Origin: Candidatus Fermentibacterota bacterium | GTDB taxonomy: Bacteria; JAFGKV01 | Length of the DNA stretch: 18,612 nucleotides | Assembly: GCA_016928395.1 (NCBI GenBank) | Contig: JAFGKV010000281.1 | Location: 1-18,612, forward strand | Reading direction: 5' to 3' | Position numbers and translations under genes: made by a program | Notes under the pieces: generated by a model | Told to the model about the DNA's origin: nothing | What the model saw: the letters and a program-made list of their open reading frames with translations, nothing else | Database searches by the model: none | In this document: piece by piece, positions 15,754 through 18,612 of the stretch | Numbering within the stretch: the stretch's first letter is position 1 | Layout of the letters: every line of letters begins with the position of its first letter

Positions 15754-16625
15754 CCCACGTCCTCCCAGCGGCCATGCGGCGAGCGCAGGTGAAGGCCGCA
15801 GATCCGCTGGGCGATACGGGCCGCCACGCTTTCGGATCGCGGCGTGCCCGGCTCGGGGCGCAGCTCACAGATGTCTGCACCAACGACCTGACGCTTCTCG
15901 AACAGCACGTGCAGCACCGTAAGCAGGTCGTTCCAGCCTATGCCGCCAGGCTCCGGGGTCCCGACGCCGGGCACCACCGATGGGTCGAGCCCGTCAAGAT
16001 CCAGCGTCAGGTAGACGTTCGGGGGCAGTGCCTCGACCACCTGTTCCTGCCACCCCGGCGTGCGCAAGGCATGGGCGGGGAACAGGGCGATTTGCGGGTC
16101 TGCTGGCAGCTCCCTCCATTCCTCCTCGCTCACACTCCGAATGCCAACCATGACCACCGGCCCCAGCTCGCTGAGACGCCGTCCCACGCAGGCATGGTTC
16201 AAGGGGTTACCGTGATAGCTGGCGCGGTAGTCGGAGTGGGCGTCGATCTGAAGAAATCCGACTTCAGGGAATCGGGCCGCCACAGCGCGGCCGCCTCCGA
16301 CGGCTATCGTGTGTTCACCACCCAAGAGCAGGGGGAACCGACCCGCATCCAGTTGGTCGCCGATGAGGCGCTCAAGGCTCTCGATCACGGGCCCGGCCGC
16401 GTCCATGAGCGGCGGCTCCTCCAGCGTGAGGATCCCACCATCCCACGGGGAGAAGCCCAGCTCCAGGTCGAACAGCTCGATTTCGGTGCTGGCCTCCAGC
16501 AACCGGCGTGGGCCGAACCGAGTCCCCTGATGGAACGTCGTCGAGACCTCAAACCCACAGGGGATGACGGCGATGCGCACCGGCGCGCCTTCGGCGGGCG
16601 TGATGCCTCCGAAGGGGAACATCAT
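15750..16625 (-). CDS. speB: Agmatinase/arginase-family ureohydrolase
   Basis: A 291-residue binuclear manganese hydrolase that splits agmatine into putrescine and urea (or a related guanidino compound). All six metal ligands are present: H105 in LLLGGEHTIAVGG, D128, H130 and D132 in QIDAHSDYR, and D209 and D211 in LTLDLDGLDPS. NHACVGRR after the DAH motif suits agmatinase better than arginase, but neither is excluded. The ATG at 16625 overlaps the aminopeptidase stop as ATGA; a second ATG directly follows. A longer open frame to 16880 is only the shadow of the aminopeptidase 3' end. Coupling to pepA suggests the two enzymes are made together. Its stop overlaps that of the convergent TPR gene. 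Confidence 0.9.
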   Translation of the reverse strand: MMFPFGGITPAEGAPVRIAVIPCGFEVSTTFHQGTRFGPRRLLEASTEIELFDLELGFSPWDGGILTLEEPPLMDAAGPVIESLERLIGDQLDAGRFPLLLGGEHTIAVGGGRAVAARFPEVGFLQIDAHSDYRASYHGNPLNHACVGRRLSELGPVVMVGIRSVSEEEWRELPADPQIALFPAHALRTPGWQEQVVEALPPNVYLTLDLDGLDPSVVPGVGTPEPGGIGWNDLLTVLHVLFEKRQVVGADICELRPEPGTPRSESVAARIAQRICGLHLRSPHGRWEDVG

Positions 16626-18112
16626 CCGGCCATCGGCGACAGGAGTTCGATGAGAGATGCGACGCCGTAGCCCGTGCCGCCTTCGGGGAAGGCCGGCTCT
16701 TCCTTGTCTGCCCACGACGGCCCGGCGAGGTCGATATGCACCCAGGGCGTGTCGCCGACAAACTCGCGCAGGAAAAGTCCCGCGGTGATGGCGCCGCCCC
16801 AGCGTTCGCCTGCATTCTTCAGATCCGCGGATTTGCTTTCCAGCATCTTCTTGTATGCCTCGATGAGTGGTAGCTGCCACATGGTCTCGCCTGCTCGCTC
16901 ACCAGCGGACAGCACATCGCGGACCAGCTCGGGCCGGTTCCCCATGATTGCGGCGCAGAGGGGGCCCAACGCCACCACCGAGGCGCCCGTCAGGGTTGCC
17001 AGGTCAATGGTCCACTCGGGTGCACGCTCCTGGCCGTACGCCAGCGCATCGGCCAGAATCAGGCGTCCCTCGGCATCGGTATTGATCACCTCCACGGTCT
17101 TACCGCCGTACATCTTCAGCACATCACCGACCTTGGTGGCACGGCCATCGGGCATGTTCTCGGCCAAGGGGAGCAGGATGCGCACAGGCTGGCGGAGCTC
17201 GAGTTGGTGGAGCACGCTGACCAGCCCGGCCAAAGCCCCGGCGCCGGCCATATCGTCTTTCATGGTCTTCATGCTGTCCGCCGGCTTCAGGCTGAGACCG
17301 CCGGAGTCGAAAGTCACGCCCTTGCCGATCAACAGCACGCCACCCTTGGCATCGCCTTCGCGGCAGTCGACTTCCACCAGGTGTGGCTCATTGGTGCTGC
17401 CGATGCCGACGCCGACTATTCCTCCCATGCCTTTGTCCCGCAGCCAGCGAAGGTCACGGATCTCGACTGAAAGCGACGAGTCTGCCAGGTTGGCCACCTT
17501 GCCCGCGAATACTTCGGGGTAGAGCGTGCCGGCCGGTTCATTGACCAAGTCCCTCGCCACACTGGCGGCGCGGGCGACTAGTTCGCCGCGATCTGCTGCA
17601 TCCCGGAGCACGAGGGTGTCTTGGCCGGGCCAGCATATCACGAGTTCCTCCATCGTGGCGCCGTCATCCTCGCGCTTCTTGTAAGTGAGCCTCGGGTGGG
17701 CCGCCAGGAGGGCTCCCTCGACCAGAAGGCGGGTAATCGCGCCTCGGCTCAGGTCGCCCGGGAGCGGGCCGAGAAACGCGATCACGAGGCGCTTCGCCTT
17801 GAGTTCCTTCGCGCGGCCAAGGGCCAATCCCGCAGCCTGCTTGATCATCAGACGCAGAGGCAGCGGCGCTTCCTCTAACCCCACCAGAATGAGCCTACCC
17901 GGCCCGCGATCGCTGAGACGATGCAGGCTTGTCTTCTTCCACTTTGCCTTGAAGCCTTCTTCGGTGGCTGTGGCAGCGATTCTGCCCCCGTGTTCCCGGT
18001 CGAGCTCCTGAAAGGCCGGGTCATCGGCCAGAGTCGCACGGGTACAGAGTAGTGCCAGAGTGTCACCGGATTGCAGGCCGGAGAACGGAGACGATGAAAG
18101 TTGAACGCGCAT
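16622..18112 (-). CDS. pepA: Leucyl aminopeptidase (M17 family)
   Basis: A 496-residue cytoplasmic metallo-aminopeptidase that removes N-terminal residues, preferably leucine, from peptides. The usual length and two-domain layout are present: a variable N-terminal domain (1-165) and a catalytic domain. Metal ligands and catalytic residues are intact: K264, D269 and K276 in GKGVTFDSGGLSLKP, D287 in KDDMAGAGA, and D346, E348 and R350 in VINTDAEGRLILADALAYG. The family is typically hexameric. The ATG at 18112 has AGGTGG four bases upstream. The stop overlaps the agmatinase start by four bases. In some bacteria PepA also binds DNA; nothing here shows that. Confidence 0.95.
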   Translation of the reverse strand: MRVQLSSSPFSGLQSGDTLALLCTRATLADDPAFQELDREHGGRIAATATEEGFKAKWKKTSLHRLSDRGPGRLILVGLEEAPLPLRLMIKQAAGLALGRAKELKAKRLVIAFLGPLPGDLSRGAITRLLVEGALLAAHPRLTYKKREDDGATMEELVICWPGQDTLVLRDAADRGELVARAASVARDLVNEPAGTLYPEVFAGKVANLADSSLSVEIRDLRWLRDKGMGGIVGVGIGSTNEPHLVEVDCREGDAKGGVLLIGKGVTFDSGGLSLKPADSMKTMKDDMAGAGALAGLVSVLHQLELRQPVRILLPLAENMPDGRATKVGDVLKMYGGKTVEVINTDAEGRLILADALAYGQERAPEWTIDLATLTGASVVALGPLCAAIMGNRPELVRDVLSAGERAGETMWQLPLIEAYKKMLESKSADLKNAGERWGGAITAGLFLREFVGDTPWVHIDLAGPSWADKEEPAFPEGGTGYGVASLIELLSPMAG

Positions 18113-18309
18113 GAATCCACCTCGGGGGGTAAGGAACTCTGTTCCACCAGGTACATCGGGACCGAATGAACATCATTGGGCGGGGCCTTCGTGTCAATGG
18201 ATTGCCGCGCTCTGCGCAGTGCTCACGGCTCTCGATTCACGGTTCCCGGGTGTTCACAGTCGCCGGGAAGGTAAAGGACTTTCGATCTCGACGGACGCGT
18301 GCCGGTCGC

Positions 18310-18338
18310 TTGACAGGGGCGGCGCGGAATCATAAGGT
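18310..18338 (+). promoter_or_regulatory. Candidate promoter of the right-end secreted-protein gene
   Basis: A perfect -35 box TTGACA (18310-18315) is followed at 17 bp by TAAGGT (18333-18338), a weak -10 box; CATAAG at 15-bp spacing is an alternative. The start of transcription would be near 18345, about 50 bases before GTG 18394. Confidence 0.45.
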
Positions 18339-18393
18339 GATTACGACAATGGCCTGATCCGGGACACGGCGCACGTGGCGCCGGGAGGGATAT

Positions 18394-18612
18394 GTGGTTT
18401 CGACCCTGTGGTGTGTGTTCGGGCTCATGACGATGAGCCTGGAGGCGGTTGTTCCGCCTCACCCTGCCTCCGGCTTGGCAGCGGTGGATGTTCCCGATGA
18501 CAAGGGCGGAGCGGTCTCTCTCTCGTGGCGGATCAGGCCGGAGGATGCGGCGCGGATTCGGGTTCAACTCGTCCAGAAGGCGGTCTCTCCGGGGGAGTTC
18601 GTGGTCGTAGAC
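18394..18612 (+). CDS. N-terminus of a probably secreted protein with a fibronectin-like opening, truncated by the window
   Basis: The first 73 codons of a gene that runs off the right edge. GTG 18394 follows GGGAGGG at a good distance. A hydrophobic start (VVSTLWCVFGLMTMSL) with little positive charge could be a weak signal peptide ending near PHPASG. AAVDVPDDKGGAVSLSWRI then looks like the first strand of a fibronectin type III-like domain (DxPxDxGG-x-hydrophobic-x-hydrophobic-x-W), common in long secreted or surface proteins of uncultured bacteria. The rest of the protein cannot be seen. It is divergent from pepA across about 280 bp. Confidence 0.65.
   Translation, partial: MVSTLWCVFGLMTMSLEAVVPPHPASGLAAVDVPDDKGGAVSLSWRIRPEDAARIRVQLVQKAVSPGEFVVVD

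Noticed and set aside
16626-16880. Extension of the agmatinase upstream to 16880
   Set aside because: The extra 85 residues are an out-of-frame reading of the pepA 3' end, rich in Arg and His. The ureohydrolase fold begins just after ATG 16625.
16674-17522. A 282-codon plus-strand open frame
   Set aside because: It is antisense to pepA, rich in Ser and Pro, with no domain.
1-18612. Search by eye for CRISPR arrays, tRNA or rRNA genes, transposases and integrases
   Set aside because: No regularly spaced repeats, no conserved tRNA arms or rRNA segments, and no transposase or recombinase motifs were seen.

Overview
The window is about 18.6 kb of GC-rich bacterial DNA, most likely from an uncultured free-living bacterium. 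It carries a secreted family 31 glycosidase, an exporter, secreted or periplasmic proteases, a polysaccharide-assembly gene pair, an agmatinase, a leucyl aminopeptidase and the start of a secreted protein with a fibronectin-like opening. Several genes start with GTG behind a strong Shine-Dalgarno site, so this is a bacterium with ordinary translation signals. The secreted proteins would suit the Fibrobacterota/Chlorobiota/Bacteroidota side of the tree or a related candidate phylum, but that placement is inference and weak. No rRNA, tRNA, CRISPR array, transposase or phage gene was seen.

Layout. (1) 1-3222, minus strand: a major facilitator exporter translationally coupled (GTGA overlap) to a GH31 glycosidase that runs off the left edge. 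(2) 3272-6294: a promoter region with a perfect palindromic operator, a MarR-GNAT fusion regulator reading right, a 365-bp gap holding three perfect palindromes, then a secreted S41-type protease with a strong Shine-Dalgarno site. (3) 6295-11398: a zone of broken genes. It has a long perfect hairpin, a frameshifted two-lobed aspartyl protease, a decayed metallo-beta-lactamase-fold gene, one large intact gene (a membrane methyltransferase-like protein fused to HEAT repeats), and a possible decayed beta-propeller gene on the minus strand. (4) 11399-15753: a family 39-type glycosyltransferase and an O-antigen ligase-like protein on the minus strand (stop codon abutting start codon), divergent from a membrane protein with a TPR region and a C-terminal beta-rich domain. 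(5) 15750-18112, minus strand: leucyl aminopeptidase then agmatinase, overlapping by 4 bp. (6) 18310-18612: a promoter and the first 73 codons of a probably secreted protein.

How the genes may work together. The exporter/GH31 pair and the MarR-GNAT gene are divergent, and the operator sits on the regulator's own promoter, so autoregulation is likely; control of the protease or exporter is possible but not shown. The glycosyltransferase, ligase-like and TPR genes look like a small surface-polysaccharide module. The aminopeptidase and agmatinase would release amino acids from peptides and make putrescine from agmatine, linked only by tight coupling. The broken genes packed around the methyltransferase-HEAT gene suggest a region where genes have been inserted and lost.
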